This document shows positions 13,701 to 26,900 of a stretch of 64,000 bases of DNA, in pieces. The DNA comes from Mesocentrotus franciscanus (taxonomy: Eukaryota > Echinodermata > Echinoidea > Camarodonta > Strongylocentrotidae). Position numbers and translations under genes: made by a program. The stretch lies in the NCBI GenBank assembly GCA_037976565.1, contig CP137675.1, positions 27,967,158 through 28,031,157 on the forward strand. The letters are read 5' to 3'. Within the stretch, counting starts at the first letter, position 1, and every line of letters starts with the position of its first letter. Under the pieces are notes generated by a model. That model was given only the letters and a program-made list of their open reading frames with translations, searched no databases and was not told the origin of the DNA.

Positions 13701-16700
13701 ATTTTCTCTTTTTAGACGGGAGAGGGCGATATACAAGGAGCTGTAGAAATTCCCGTTGTCTTTTCTCTTATTGGGCTCGAAATTTACTTCATCAGAAGGA
13801 TAATGCGCATGTGCAGACGATGTCTTACTTCAGATCAGGTAACCATGGAAACGTGTATTGCAGTTATGTGTATTCTATGAATGATTCCCAATGATTATCT
13901 TATTGAACTGTCCTAATTCTGTTTTAATTTATTTCAATGATCTTGATTTTTCTTTAAGGAAATAATAGGTCTACTCCCAGTTTAAAAGAAAATGTTCTTC
14001 CCAATTCAATGATATACAATGAAGAACTTTAATAATACAAAAATATATATTGCAGTAATTTACATAAAGCTACTTGTTAAACAGTCTCTGGGTGGCAAGT
14101 ATAGATTAGATTGATTCAAGACTTATTTTATTCAATGCTCGCAACCTTTACGGTTGAATTGATACTGAATTACATATTTAAACAGACATATACAAATTAC
14201 AAACAGAGAGAACAAAAACAGATTCAAGTAAAAAAAATAATAATAATAATAATACACAAATTGCAAACTTAAAATGACACTAAAAATTGGAAACCATGGG
14301 AATTTCATTAAAATCGAAACCAGCTGAAAGTAATAAAATAAATTTAAAAAATGAATTAGGAAATTTTCAATATAAAGGCTAATTAAATCATGACTGCAAA
14401 TTATTTTCATCGTTGAATATATATATATATATATATATATATTGTGAATGAGGAAAATGCTCTGTTTCAATTACATAATATTGCACGGCAAAATTTGAAT
14501 ATTTACAATTTGAATAATCAAAAGAACATTTCAGCAAAAGCTAAATCACAGAATTAGAAAATAAGTATTGCCACGCAGTGAAGAACATTGTCGTGTAAAA
14601 TTTCACCGGTAAATATTAAGGAATACAGCAAGAAGAAGAAGAAGAAGAACAAAAATAAGAAAAAAATATGTAAATATATTAATTGGCGAAACAAAAACAA
14701 AAACAACAAATTATGAAGAAATATAACAATATTAATTACTAATGTAGAAGAATTTAATGAGTATAAAAATTATTTGCTAACTAAGAAGGGGAAGGCACTT
14801 TTCTTGTTGCGCTCCGTGCAGCACTTCATCGGTCTGTATATTTCACTGAATCTTAATGCTCTGAGCTCAGACCGTCTCTGTGGTAACAAATGTGGAAAGT
14901 TCTTTTCGAGCGAGATGGCAAATTTTTAACACATATGGTCATGGCGCTCTTGGAGTTGCAAAATCCCGGTTACTAGAAGCGCATTTTCATAAAAGAGATA
15001 GTTGCGAACGAGAATAATGCGTAGTGGTCTTCTTTGAATGCTTTCAATTACTCTTGATTGAGACAGTGTCTAAGAGATGAGTACCACACGGGTGCGCAGT
15101 GCTCTAGTATTAGCAAGATATAAGATTGGAATACTGTGAGAAGATATACTGTTTGTAGGCCAAATTTCTTCAGAGTTAGTCTTCACACATGTGAATGGGT
15201 TGACCACAAATAATGATGGGCCTTAATCTCGCTGGATTCTTGCTGAAGGACACCTGGAGAAAATGAAATTTGCTTGGGTATAGTTTCATATTTGATTCGC
15301 AACACCATGTCTCTAGTTCCTGGACTGCTTGGCAAATATTACTAAAAGATGATGATGCTCGACTCTCGGCAATCGTAATGTCATCCACATATATATCCAT
15401 TTGGGGAAGGTTGAGTCCTTGAGAGCATCGTTGACTTTGGTCAGGAAGAGAATTGGCCTGAGCCGCGTGCCTTGAGGGACACCCGCGTTGCTTACTTGTG
15501 GATCCGAAAAGCTGGTCTTTGTATTTTACACGCTGCATTCGTCCCGACAGAGATCGCATGTAAGGATTCGTCGTGAGTGGAGTATATGTAGACAGTATTC
15601 TGTTTATCTGATGGCCTTTCTCAAGTGATTAGAGACATGTGTTTGATTCACTAATATTTACGTAGGTCCATTTCCTATTTCGAAATAGGAAATTGTCATG
15701 AGCAATTCGCTTAACTGTAAAGCGCTTACAGACATTACAGCTGTAAATACTACTGTTACTACTATTACCTTTCGTACCTGAAAAGGGGCACTTACTAAAG
15801 ATGAAAAAGGGAGTTTATGAGAATGAAAAATGGACACTTATTGCAATGGAAAATGGGAACTTGTCGAAGGAAAAGGGGCACTTGTACAAATTAATAGGGG
15901 CACTTTTCCTATGTAAAAAGGGGCACTTTGGGGTTACTTGAAAAAGTCCCCCCAACCCCCAGGAGGGCCGCCTCTGGTCTGCATCCCCTCTAGGCTAACA
16001 ACAAATCTCCGCCACTGGTAGTATTTGAAGAGTTTAATTCCAAAAGGAGCTAAATCCACTTTTGATGAAAATTGAGTTATTGGTATCAAAACATTGTTCA
16101 CTTAAGTACCTGTCTTTCAACAAAAGTATTTACCTAGATTTTGGGAGCAATTATGAAAAAATGCACCTTCTAACAAAATCTGGCAAACAAATCATAACAC
16201 AAGATTAATTTGATGCTTAATCTTTAATTTTCCATGCATCATCCAGCGTGAAAAGCAGTTCCAGGATACACACTACTGTGCTCGAGTTCGGTATCTGTTG
16301 TTGCCCGCCACTGCGTGGGCAAGGTAAGAACTTGGAAAACGTTTTATTTAATTAAAACGCTACCAAACTTTTGACTGAAAGTTGCCTGTACTTTTGATCA
16401 TACGTATTGCATTGCCTATAAACAAAAATGTGTAAAAAGAACTGTGTATCACTTGGCAATACGCGAAATTAATGCACCACCAGAAATTTACCAAGACGGT
16501 CCTAAAATTATTGCCTCGCAAGATCAATTTCAAGTGTGCTTATTTTACAGTACAAGTCTAATTCTCGGCAAAATTTAAAGACAGTTCGTCCATCTGTCCA
16601 TAAGTTGTGGTTCGTAATGTCTCCATGTATAACATATAGGCAGGGGCGGGGCAATCCCGGGAGGGACGGTTTAGATTTTTTTCTCTCTCTCTTCCTCTCT

Positions 16701-19700
16701 CTCTCTCTCGAACTATGGGGGTCGACTTATATATGACTTGAATTCTAACGAATCTTCCCTCGGGTATTACTTAAAGTTGTATGTTCTTGTGAACTTTTCT
16801 TCAAGCAGTGCTTATCATTTTCAACACTGAGACAGCTTGTGGTAATGATAATAATAATAATAACAAACAAATGAAGGGTGTCATATAATAGTATAGTATT
16901 AATGACTGCTTTGAGAGAAATAGTTGTTTTTATACGCTCAAGGGAAGGTTACAATTGTGCTATTGCCCGAGGCGTGCCGAGGGCAATAGCCCAATTGTAA
17001 CCTTCCCGAGAGCGTATAAAAACAACTATTTCTCGAATATCAAAGCAGTCATTAATACTTTTATATGCCGAAAAATAGTCAACTTACCAATCAACTGGTA
17101 GAACAGGAAGAGCAGAAATACATACTAGGGCCTACATAGAATCTAGTTAGTGTTAGATCTAATAATATATTCAAATCTGTTGTTGAGAGGCACTGGAAAA
17201 CCCATCCACTCAAGTTTTCACCCTATCAGAGACTACCCAACGTGACGAGGGGCAAATAAGCTACAAGCTTTACGTCTCTACATCCAAGTAAAGTAGTCTA
17301 GACTACGTCTACCGCGGTGCGGTAATGTTTAATACTCACTCAGTACAATGTCAATGACAGTAGATCTCTAGACCCCTCTACACAACAATTAATGTGTGGG
17401 ACTCCACTGACTGGATTTGACGGCTTAACTTTAGAATACCTTGGTGTGCTTGCTGTCAGCAGAATTAATCAAGTCTTGCATTTGATCATCATTAAGAAGT
17501 TGAAATCTTGGGAGAGTTTCTTCAGTCATTTTGCCTTGTTTGGAATTCAGTACGATCGAGATTGCCGTACGGTCGTCTGCGCTACGATGTATTAAAAATT
17601 GATAAATTAAGCTAGCGACCGATTATTCGCACACTTATGGTGTCCGCGCTCGCTCAAACCAGTTTTTAACACGTAAACCAATGGGTATTTCAGCAAGACT
17701 GAACCAATTTCCCGGTAATTGGAATTTTGCCGGGATTTTTAAAACTATTTTTTAAAACTATTACATGGCTTTGGCATTTTTCGGGAATAGTTAAAACAAC
17801 GACTGCAATTTCGACCAATCAGATGGCTGGATTTCTTAAGTGAGGTATATAATTATGATTATTTATCCAACGATAAGAATAGTATCTAGACTCTCCAGGT
17901 GTGTTTACTTATTCGTTCAAATTCCAGTAGGAACAAGTCAGGTGGAGCAGCAACAGTCTTTTTCAGAAGATTTTATCCAAACATACCAGGTAACTTTCTT
18001 CTTCTTCCTTTTAAAATTCTGTTTTGAATTTGATCTAAAATCATAAATAAATAGCTAAATACTGTAACTGGTTATTTACACATACATACTCTCACTAGCA
18101 CCACACCCACACATTTATGTAAAATTAATATATTTATTATAATGTCATGGATATCCACTGTTTTTATGAGTAACATAAATCGAAATTTAATGTGAAATTG
18201 ATACTAAAACTGAAATTCGATTGGCTTCCAAGGATCAGGTGAAAAGCTGCAACTTTTTTTATTTTTTTTTATTGCAACAACTTATGTATATTTCTAATTA
18301 TTTATGTACTTACTGATGATGTTTCTTCACTTTTTTCCATCCCATTCTATCTACATTTCAGGATTTAAGTATTCTACTCGCATCGTTTGCACAGTAGGTC
18401 TCGCTGTTGCATGCATGTATCAGGTAGGTACCCCAAAAAAAAAAAAAGGAAAAGAAAGAAAGATTGATTGATGTGTTCATTTATTTTCCATATACATATC
18501 ATCACAAATAAATGATTTTTTTTCATGATTACATAATATCATACACAGGTTAAAAGGATCGCCATAAACAAAGCTTGTGCTTGATTGAAAAAGAAAGGAA
18601 ATGGATATCAGGGTTTTCAAAGATAAAATGTATTCACAATTATTTGCAATTTTGAACATGATCAAGTAGTTGGCCCAAGGACGTAGCATTTTGGAGATAA
18701 TTTTGTTGTTAAAAAAAATATGGGGTCACTAAAAATGTCATTAATTTGACAAAGTACTATTGACAATGATAATGATGATTTGGATTAAATGTATTCTTTC
18801 TGTAATATCTAGTAATGCACATACTGTACCTTTAGCGTTGATGAACGATGATAACATTTCATATCAGTTTACAGCCGTATCGTAGAAACCTTCATATTAA
18901 CAGTCCTGCTGTTTAAAAAGATTACTGTTGATCGTAAACAATGCAAAATTTGAACATGGTTGAATTCAAGAGGGATTTAACGACTCTTACAATTACTTTA
19001 TTGTAATGGGACACGGAAGGAATCAAACTCAATTCTTACATGTTTATATCATAATTATACAGACATGTGCTTATTACGTTGCGGCTATGCGGCCCCGGTT
19101 GAAAGTAATTGAAGGGAGTTGGCTGCAAACTTTACTTGGTGAGTAACACTGCTTGAAAGGAAAATGTAAATAATTGATATCATTAGCAACATGAAAAGCA
19201 AAATCATTTCATGTTCTATCATTGTATTGATGTAACCGTTGTAGGAACCAAATCTTATCTTTGCATAATTAGCATGTTATTGATTGGTAAATCTACCTTG
19301 GTACATAAAGTGAGAAAAGTTTTAAAATGTCCATTAAGTACTTTTTAGGAAGGAATACATGAGGCAAAGATGGGCAACGACTCTCTAAAAAATATGCCAA
19401 ACCATATTTCAAGTATTAAATGCTAATGAAAATGATGTTTTTCTTACAGGTGTTAACTTTTCAGCTACCTTTTATGCCTCCTGTATTGTGGCATTTTTCA
19501 TCGCTGTCACGAACAGTTTCTTCACTCTGCGGAGCTACAGGTAATGATTAAAATGTTCACGGTGTTATGATGATAAGGGTGACGCTGATATGATGATGAT
19601 GATGATGATGATGACCACCATGACGATGATGATGATATCAATGATGATGATGATGGTGGTGATGAAGATGACGGTGATTCGCCGCTAGTATGGCGTCATT

Positions 19701-22700
19701 AAAACATGGGTGATGTAGTGTACGTGGAAATATGAGCTTGACAAAAAGTTGCTTTAAGTGAAAGCAACAAATATGGAAGAACTGATTAATCATATGTTCT
19801 GGGAACATTAAAATGCTATATTCTTTCAAGTTCATCATTTCAGTCCTTTGTTCCTTCTTCTCCTGAAACCATTTGCAGATACTGAAAGTATTTACTTAGT
19901 ATCTTTAAAAAGAAACATTATACATTTATTGAGGTAAATCTCTGCCATCGCTCTTTTTTTAATATAACTTGGGTTTCATTTTGAAATGGTCATTTTCTTT
20001 GCGATTGGCTCAAACAATATTGACAATGTACCTATGATTCCAAATCATTTACATGAATCCTGACAGCTCGGGTCACTTTTATAATTAATGATTACATCTT
20101 TTTATATAGCACAGCTACTAAATAAATATACTCTACTGCGCTGTGATGAAAACATAACTCATAACAGTACTACTTTACAGAAACACAATTTAAACAAAAA
20201 CAAAACTATTAAAAACCTCCTGAAAACAAGTGCTTCTTTGAAGACAGTGCAGATGAGGATTTTATTATGAATAGTGGTAGGCAATCTCCAAGAGTTACTT
20301 TTTTGTATGTGAGGTATCTTTAGAAGCAGCCTGTGCTGTTTACTTCGTAAGTTATGTGCACATGGATGTGATTTAGAAGATAATAATTCAAACAAATATT
20401 TTGGTGCCTGACCATATTCTTTGTGAACAAGCAAAAGCATTTTAAATGCCATGCTATGCCTTATTGTCAACCAATATAACTTGATTAAAACAAGTGTATA
20501 ATATGGAGAAATTGGACACAAGTCTGGAACATGCATTCGGAACACGCTGCAACTCGATTAGCTGCGAATCTGGCAAGCCAAACAATAAACCAGTATAATA
20601 ACCAAGCCTGTTGCTAATAAATCCGTGGCTTAAGCCACGATGGCATAGGTCGTTTAATTGAGTGCAATTATATATCTCCCTACCTATGCATGTTATAGGA
20701 ACAACACACGTAATCTCTGGAGAGGCGATTACCCCTTGACCTACATACAGCAAAGACCCGCTAAAGTTGTGGTAAGTTGTCTAGTAACTTTTAAAGAATA
20801 TATATTGTAAGCAGAGGTTGAGGTTTAGTTCTCGCAAAATGAAAAATAGTTTGTGAGCTTCCTCTTTCGTTCTTGATATCAACTTTTTCAAGAATATATC
20901 TCTTTGTAGAAATGTCCCATGATAAAGATAGCGCTTCAAATACCCTTATAACGAGAAATAGCTAAGAAAATCCTAGCAAGTTTTCATGCCATATGTGTGT
21001 AGTCCCACATATTAATTTTTCTTGATTGGCAGTGGTCAGTTTGTTTTCCTTTCGATTATTGCAAAACCTTACGCCATAGGCCTACATCAAGTACTATGTA
21101 CTATAAATAATAACTTATCCGTAAGCTTCACGACAATTTCCTTTATATATCTACAGATCTTTTACACATGGAGATGTCCCTCTTTGTGCATTTCAGAATA
21201 ATCACTGCCACAGTAATGAGGTCCTTCATGAATGGAGGTCGTCTTAAAAGAATCCTTGCATCTGTGTAGAATGTACCGCCCGTGCATGAATGAATAGTAC
21301 TTACATACCTTTCGATAACATGTAACCAGCAGTCGTCTCGATGGGCTTCATAATTGTGTACAAACATGGATTAGGTCCATGGTACAAATGACCTTTATCG
21401 GCCCGTGCGCAGATAGTATCTCCGAAGTGGCTTATCGCGTCACCAGTTCTCAACTTTACCTCTGAATTCGTCTCGCATGTCTCCTTTTTTCAGCTCTCGG
21501 CTTTGTATTTTAGTGGATTCACCATCGCCTTTCTCATTTCTGGTGAGTAATTTTTTTAAGTTAAACATAGTTATTCACTTAGTCTTCATGTAAGATAAGG
21601 ATAGACAAAGATGTAAGCAAACCAACATACATGATGATGAACAGTCTTCCCCGTGGTGCTGTATGGAAGTGTATGCTAGACCGTCAGTAAAAAGAAGAAA
21701 AAAGCAGATAGAAAGAAATTGATTTGCAAAAAAATTATGGGGTTGACACAGGATGCTGAGGATCCCATGGACAGCCAGTAGAACAAATAGATCAGTGCTT
21801 GATGAGCTACAACCAAGCTTTTATTTGGAGGCCATGATTGAGAAACAGAGACTTGCCTTCTTTGGACACATTGTAATATCCAATGGTATGGAGCAGGATA
21901 TCATGCTTGGTATAGTGCAGGGTAAAATGAAGAAGAGAAAGGCAAAGGATTAGATGGATAGAAGATGTGACCAAAGAAACAGACATGTCATTACGAGGGG
22001 TGTACATACTTGCACAGGACAGAGTAGACTGGAGAGGGTTTGTCCAAGGGGTTACCAGGAGTCGGGGACGACTCGATGACACCAAACAACAATACCACAC
22101 TTCATTTTCCGTCATTAAAATGAAACCAATAACTTTCCAAACAAGAGACATCTTTAAAAACCGTTGAGGGCGCATGAGCGTTTTTCTAAATGATGTTGTC
22201 AATAAATATTGTAAGCATTTGAATGCATATACTCCACTCCTCCACCCCACCCCCGCCTGCCTTCGTTACCTCTTTAAATGTATCACGAGCTTTACAGGGA
22301 AGAACTGTTTCACAAGTTTATTTAATCTTCTACTTCACTTTACTTTTTTTTTCTTTCTTCAGGATTCGTGGTTCTACAAGTTATGCTCTGGGCAATATTC
22401 ATCGGACTCAGGTTTCTCTTTCATAAAGACATTTGGGAGCTGATGAGAGAAGACTGGTATCTACTCGTATCATTATTATGTTTATGTGTTATACCTTGGC
22501 CTGACATTTTAGTTACCACTTTCATAAACATTTAGATACATCATCCATTGTAACCGTCAACCGTCTATGAAAAAAAAAATCTTTCATTTTGTTGAGTGGG
22601 GATTCCCAATCTTATTCTTTTATTATATTATATTGATCTAAATCTAAATCAATTGATCAAACATATCCCAAACTCAACAAGATAGGTTGACAATACATAC

Positions 22701-23913
22701 CCTCCTATTTCTTCTTCTTCCCTCACTCTCTCTCTCTCTCTCTCACCGTTCGACGATTGGGGGGGGGGGGGTTGCAGTGCCCCATGATTCCAGTAGTTAT
22801 GCAACTGATGGTTTTGATATTTTATTCTTCTGTCCAGGCTACACCTTGTGATTATTGTTTTTCTCTACATCGCTCTCCGAATTTTTGCTCGTTTCATTCT
22901 TCTCCAAGCGAACGAAGATGGCGAACTTGAACTAAAACACCTGTAAGTGAATGGTCAGACATAAATTAAGTCTTATTACATGTCTATGTTTCATTTCCAA
23001 GCGAGTGACTTGATTCATTATTTTGTTGGTTTATACAAATTTTAAAAAATCAAGAATGTTTTTTAGTACATTTCCAACAGTCTTGTTGTTTAGATAGTGT
23101 AAAACATTTAAATTATTGAGAGATTATATCAACAGAAATCACTTGGAGGATTTAAAAGTACACGTAGTTTAGTCAATGGATTCCAGCGTTTGGGTAAAAA
23201 TGTTTACCTAATACTCCGACTACAATCCATTTTGCAAACTTGTTAGTAATAGTGTTAAATATTAGCAAGTTGAGTGATTTTATATATATATATTATATAC
23301 ATATATAGACCAAGAAGAACGGCTAGTCATCTACAACTTGATCACTCTTTACTAACGTTTTAAATCCAGTTGTGAAAATAAAATTATGCAATATCGCAAC
23401 TATTTTCGAAAAATCAACTAAAGGGCAATTTCTATAACTTATTGTATAAATCCATAGAAACCATATTAGAATTACATAATAGCTCATTGTCATGTTCGCA
23501 CATTTCACAAGGTGACGCACAAGGCTATGGAATTTGTTTGATTCTTCGAAAGTACATTTAGTTGCAATCGTGTTGCATTTTTTTTTTTAAATCCCATCCT
23601 GTTTCAAAGTTGTATTGTCTTCTATTCTGCTCATACGTTTACAGGCACTTGTTTCACATCATCACTTTCTTCTTCATGTTCCTGTCCGTCCTCCTGGGAA
23701 TAGCGGGATGCATCATTCGGATCTTTAAGGCGGCTGTGGTCGGGCTCGTACTCATTGGCCGAGTTGACCAGTGTCTCCTCATCCGCGGGTTCGAACGCTT
23801 CGATCGTGGTAGGATGACGAACCGTTGTCGTTTTGATGATAATATTGGTGGTGATGATAATAATAATGATAATTATCATCATCATCATCATCCTCATTAT
23901 CATCATCACCATC

Positions 23914-23945
<32 letters not shown>

Positions 23946-26900
23946 CATCGTCATCATCATAATAATAATCTCTCTCTCTCTAAGTGCCATATCGATTGAC
24001 TTTGGCGATCATGCTGTTCCACAACCCTCGGCTCCTAGCCTTCTCTATTAGCACCACTCCCAGTTCCTTCACTCCTCTCTCTTCTAACAATTTCTGCAGA
24101 CTGTCCATCCAAAGTATCCTTCTTCTTCCCCTACTCCTCCTTCCCACAATTTTCCCTGTCACGGCAAGATTCTCTAGGCCTTCTTTACGTGTGATGTGAC
24201 CCATTAACTTCAACTGCCTAATCAACATCTCACGTATCATTTTCCTTTGCACTCCAGCTCTTCTAAGAACTTCCTCATTACTAACTTTATCAGTCCAAGG
24301 GATTTTCATCATTCTTCTTAAAAACCACATTTCGCAACTTTCCAACCGCTTTTTAGTATCAGAGGCTAAAGTCCATGTTTCACTACCATACATAAGTACT
24401 TGGTAGATGTAACAATTCAGTACTCTTATTCTGGTCCTCATACCCATTTTGCGATTTGTCAGAATTTTGCCTAACTTTGAAAATCAGATTTAGCGAGAGC
24501 TATCCTTCTCTTGATTTCTGTCTCACATCTGGCATCATCGGGGATCATGCTGCCGAGATAGTTAAAAGAGGAGACTTGTTTAATAACCTGTTCTTTCAGT
24601 TTCAAGTTACATTTTGGACTGCTCTTCTTGGAGACTACTACTACTTGTCTTTTTATAGTTGATATCTAGTCCCATTCTCTCACTTTCCTTTAAAACTACA
24701 TCCAGGAGTCTCTGGAGATCTTTCTCTGATTCAGAGAATAAAACAGTGTCATCAGCATATCTAATATTTGTGATTGAATGGCCACCCACTCGTATCCCAT
24801 TTTCATTCTCCAATTCTCTTAGAATTTCACTGTACATATTGAACAGGTCCGGCGACATAACACAACCCTGTCTGACTCCCCGTCTGATTTTAATATATTC
24901 ACTGTACTCTCCGTCTACCTCGATGCATGCAAATTGATTCCAATATAGACTTTGTAGCAGTCTTAGATCTTTCCTATATAATTATATCGAGCTTTTTCAG
25001 CTCTTCAAAAAGCTCTGAATGTTAAGGCCCGGTCACACATAGACGACGCACGGCCGGCGCATTGAAAATCGAAAAAAGTCGTGAGCCCGACTTTTGCCAG
25101 GATTTGGGAGAAGCTAGCGAGCTGACACCGAATGCATAGCGTGTTGCTAGCGCGCTGCGCGTGTACAGGGCGTGTGCTCCGCGTATGTCTGGCGTTGTTC
25201 TAGCGCGCTCCGCGCATGTCTGGCGTCCTTTTTGCGTGTACATTCATGCGTCGAGCTCCGCGCACAATTTTGAGCATGCTCAAAAAAATCCCGACGCACA
25301 CAGCGAATGACGACGAATGCATAGCGTTGGTCCAGCGTTGGTCCAGCGCGCTCGACGAACGAGTAACGAATGATGACGCACACCTAGCGAACGACAACGC
25401 ACTGGCCAAAATTGCAAATTTCCAATGCGCTGGCCGTGCGTCCCCCATGCGTCCGCTATGTGTGACCGGGCCTTTATACTTTATCAAAAGCCTTTGAATA
25501 ATCAATAAAACGCATGTACACATCTTTCTGCATGTCCGTCACACCGTGACGCTCCTGGCGCTCCAACAATATTACCCTTGTCATACCTGGCGGCCAAATG
25601 TGTAGCGCTCTGGCTATGTCTAGCATATCGGGTAACAATCTACACCTGGGTGGAGAGTAGCAATTCATATAGATTAATGTCTTGCCAAAGGGCGTTAGTT
25701 CCGAGCTGGAATTTGAACCCTCAGCCCTTGGATTGAGAGCCTAGTGAATGAACCACTAGACCGCAACGCTTCAGTATCTACTTATGGTTAGGTAGCGTAG
25801 AGGATAGGATGGATGGGGGGCGGGGCAATGGCGTATCGGGTGTCAATAGATTAGCAGTGGATTTATCTTCAAGCTGGGGGTGGGGGGTCATGAAAAAAAA
25901 CAATAATAACAATAATGATAATAAATAGCATGTACAAAATCACTTCCATGTAAATTCAAGTACCTTCTTGTTCTCCATACAACGTCATTTTCCAAAATTC
26001 AAACAACAACAGTAATAACAACGACAACAACAAACAAACAAATACAAAAATAAAATATATATATTGTTTAAATAAAATAATTAGGCAAGAGCTCTCTCAA
26101 TAGCTTCGCCCACGTCTACGCCATTTTCTTCAACTAGGTGCCTTGTAATAATTCACTTTTCATTTATTCATTGTTATTGTGCAATCTATATCTGATTATT
26201 CAACAAAACAATTTTTTTGTTTAAAGAGAAATTTCTTGCAACCTTATCTTGAATTAGTTTTAATAGAACCAGAAAAATGAGAGAAACAGACTAGATTAAG
26301 CCAAGTCCGAAAAAAATACAAACATAAGAAAGTTATGGATTTTTGAAGTCGCAATCGCACGGACTTTTCAAACACAAATTTGCAACTGTGTATAGTACCA
26401 GGAGAGGTCCTCTTCATTTTTCTCTTTACTTAAAAAAAAAATCATAACGTTTTCCCTCAGGAAAGTTTTCAGTCATACATGGACCCTAAATGTAATCATT
26501 GCTTTTTTTGCACAACTCCGGTATGACACTAATTTATTCCTACATCAGCAATTTCAAAAAAAAATGTCTGTACAGATCGAATTGGGAGGACATCGAAAGA
26601 TACGGCACAGCGTTACCAATTTATTTTTAAAAAATATAACATTTTTATTTCATGTATTTTTGTAAACAAGGTAAACGCTCTCGGCGGTCTCACCTGCATT
26701 ACGCAATTAGTTATGATGAAAAACTGAGGTTGGGACATTATTTATAGGCAGGGTGGCCCATTAGCAGCCCCCCCCCCAAATGAAATTCTTTGAATATAAT
26801 CATCATTTTTAAGTGAATATTGACAAAGAATCATCAGAATAATACCAATTGTACCAAGATTGATAATTTTCATGAAATATGAACAAATAACAAAAATTGA

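Noticed and set aside
16631..16670. CAGGGGCGGGGCAATCCCGG as a fifth hAT end
   Set aside because: Resembles the family end for only a few bases and no partner end or duplication was found.
23562..23999. 145-codon frame ending in poly-His
   Set aside because: Only 23645-23808 is a STRA6 exon; the rest is intron with a (CAT)n repeat.
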